A stretch of DNA of 37,500 nt, from NCBI GenBank assembly GCA_905221605.1, contig CAJNDS010000561.1:1-37500 (forward strand). The letters are read 5' to 3'. A program made the position numbers and the translations under genes. Source of the stretch: Symbiodinium natans. Its lineage: Eukaryota; Sar; Dinophyceae; Suessiales; Symbiodiniaceae. The notes beneath the pieces are model-generated. The model made no database searches. It was not told the DNA's origin and saw nothing but the letters and a program-made list of their open reading frames with translations. Within the stretch, counting starts at the first letter, position 1. The number at the start of each line of letters is the position of its first letter. Positions 36,481-37,500 of the stretch are shown here, one piece after another.

Positions 36481-37500
36481 GTGGCAGAGGAAGGCCCAGA
36501 GGAGGACGAACACGAAGCTGAGGAGGAAGACGAAGAAGAGGAAGAGGATGAAGAAGAGGAAGCAGAGGAGGAGGACGAAGCAAATGAAGCAGAGCAGGAA
36601 AAACAGCTGCCGGGCAGAGTGGCAAAGCGCAAGAAGGGAAAACAGCCTGCAGAAACAGACGAAGAAACACCAAACAAAGCGGCCAAGGCCAGCGAAACCA
36701 AGCACAAGACAGTCGAGCAGCCTGTGAGGGCGATGCGGATATACCCTGTCGAACAGGCAAAGCCCGCAGGCAAAGGGAAGGCAGCGCAGAAAGATGAAGA
36801 GGAGGAAAACAAAGCCCACAAGCGCAAAGACAAGGGAAAGCAGTCGGGCGAGGAAAAGGAGGAGGACGATGCACCGCGCAAAGCAGCAAAGACCAATGCC
36901 AAGCCAAAGCGAGCAGTTGAGCAGGACCAGGAGGAAGAAGAAGCAACGCCGGTTAAAGCAAAGGGCAATACAGGCAAAGGGGGTGGGAAGCTGAAGCGGC
37001 CAGCAGAGGAGGACAAGGAGGACGACGAGGAAGAGAGGCCAAACAAAGCAAAGGCGAAGTCTAAAGGCAAGGGGGGTGGCAAGCCAAACCGGGCAGCAGA
37101 GCAGGACCAGGAGCAAGAAGAAGCGACACCAGGCAAAGCAAAGGGCAAAGCAAAGGGCAAAGGCAAAGGGGGTGGGAAGCCAAAGCGGCCAGCCGAGGAG
37201 GACGAGACGGAGGACAACGAGGAAGAGAGGCCAAGCAAAGCAAAGCCGAAGTCCAAAGGCCAAGGGGGTGGCAAGCCAAAGCGGGCAGCAGAGCAAGGAC
37301 AGGAGGAAGAAGAAGAAGCGACACCTGCAAGCAAAGCAAAGGGCAAAGGCAGAGGGGGTGGCAAGCCAAAGCCGGCAGCAGAGGAGAAAGAAGAAGCGAC
37401 ACCTGCAAGCAAAGCAAAGAGCAGGAAGCCAAAGCGGCCGGCAGAGGAAGAGGAGGACGAGGTGGAGGAGGAGGACGACGAGCAGGAGGAAGAGAAGCCA
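36481..37500 (+). CDS. Lys/Glu-rich nuclear-type protein, exon running off the window
   Basis: Acceptor GCGCTGCAG ends at 36480. The frame is then open for 340 codons to the window edge, with no stop. It begins VAEEGPEEDEHEAEEEDEEE (acidic), then basic GRVAKRKKGKQ, then alternating KAKGKGGGKPKRPAEE and EEDDEEERP blocks. A 63-residue unit is repeated (GGGKLKRPAEEDK at 36979 and GGGKPKRPAEEDE 189 bp later). The minus-strand Ser/Leu frame over it is a shadow. Such mixed-charge repeats are typical of chromatin- or nucleolus-associated proteins, but the function is inference. Confidence 0.75.
   Translation, partial: MAEEGPEEDEHEAEEEDEEEEEDEEEEAEEEDEANEAEQEKQLPGRVAKRKKGKQPAETDEETPNKAAKASETKHKTVEQPVRAMRIYPVEQAKPAGKGKAAQKDEEEENKAHKRKDKGKQSGEEKEEDDAPRKAAKTNAKPKRAVEQDQEEEEATPVKAKGNTGKGGGKLKRPAEEDKEDDEEERPNKAKAKSKGKGGGKPNRAAEQDQEQEEATPGKAKGKAKGKGKGGGKPKRPAEEDETEDNEEERPSKAKPKSKGQGGGKPKRAAEQGQEEEEEATPASKAKGKGRGGGKPKPAAEEKEEATPASKAKSRKPKRPAEEEEDEVEEEDDEQEEEKP

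Overview
The window looks like nuclear DNA of a dinoflagellate, most likely a symbiodiniacean or relative. This is inferred, not proven. The evidence is: short exons joined by introns with GC-AG as often as GT-AG borders; a gene with the W-APPC-STWV / LEQP-SSLM motifs I associate with dinoflagellate gene sets; a copia element with a C-terminal extension; lysine-rich low-complexity proteins; and interstitial plant-type telomere-like DNA (TTTAGGG and a 9-base TTTATAGGG form) throughout. No rRNA, tRNA, CRISPR or bacterial operon was seen.

1-2,600: degenerate telomere-like DNA, a 104-bp fold-back MITE, compact palindromes, and a three-exon gene for a charged protein (932-2046). 2,680-4,170: a transposase-like coding exon whose last ~110 bp are duplicated downstream. 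4,267-4,950: GT-rich microsatellite. 5,066-7,146: a GC-rich, frameshifted pseudogene that reads HNH endonuclease, then a polymerase-B-like palm, then a Pif1/RecD-type helicase. 7,150-9,540: hairpin-bearing repeats whose stems vary in a compensatory way. 9,590-10,478: an element with ~205-bp terminal inverted repeats and a G-rich core. 10,480-14,300: low-complexity DNA, a 67-C run, a ~21-bp minisatellite and AT microsatellites.

14,369-27,700: a plus-strand series of more than 30 small exons separated by introns packed with telomere-like arrays in both orientations. Reading phase is kept across many of the junctions. The exons encode Trp/acidic segments, a lysine-rich segment, a C5-methyltransferase-like core, a tandem array of eight near-identical 45-57-nt exons (VETPGAGVAEPDTLKEE-like), acidic segments and proline-rich segments. 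A new reading frame with a good ATG starts at 27,450.

28,113-35,652: a 44-bp minisatellite split by a complete minus-strand Ty1/copia retrotransposon (28,370-35,166). It has identical 162-bp LTRs, an AGCAG target duplication, a primer-binding site and polypurine tract, but frameshifts in the protease/linker region. 35,650-36,480 is telomere-like and GT-repeat intron. A long Lys/Glu-rich exon (36,481 to the end) runs off the window.

Exon borders were placed by eye and need transcript support.
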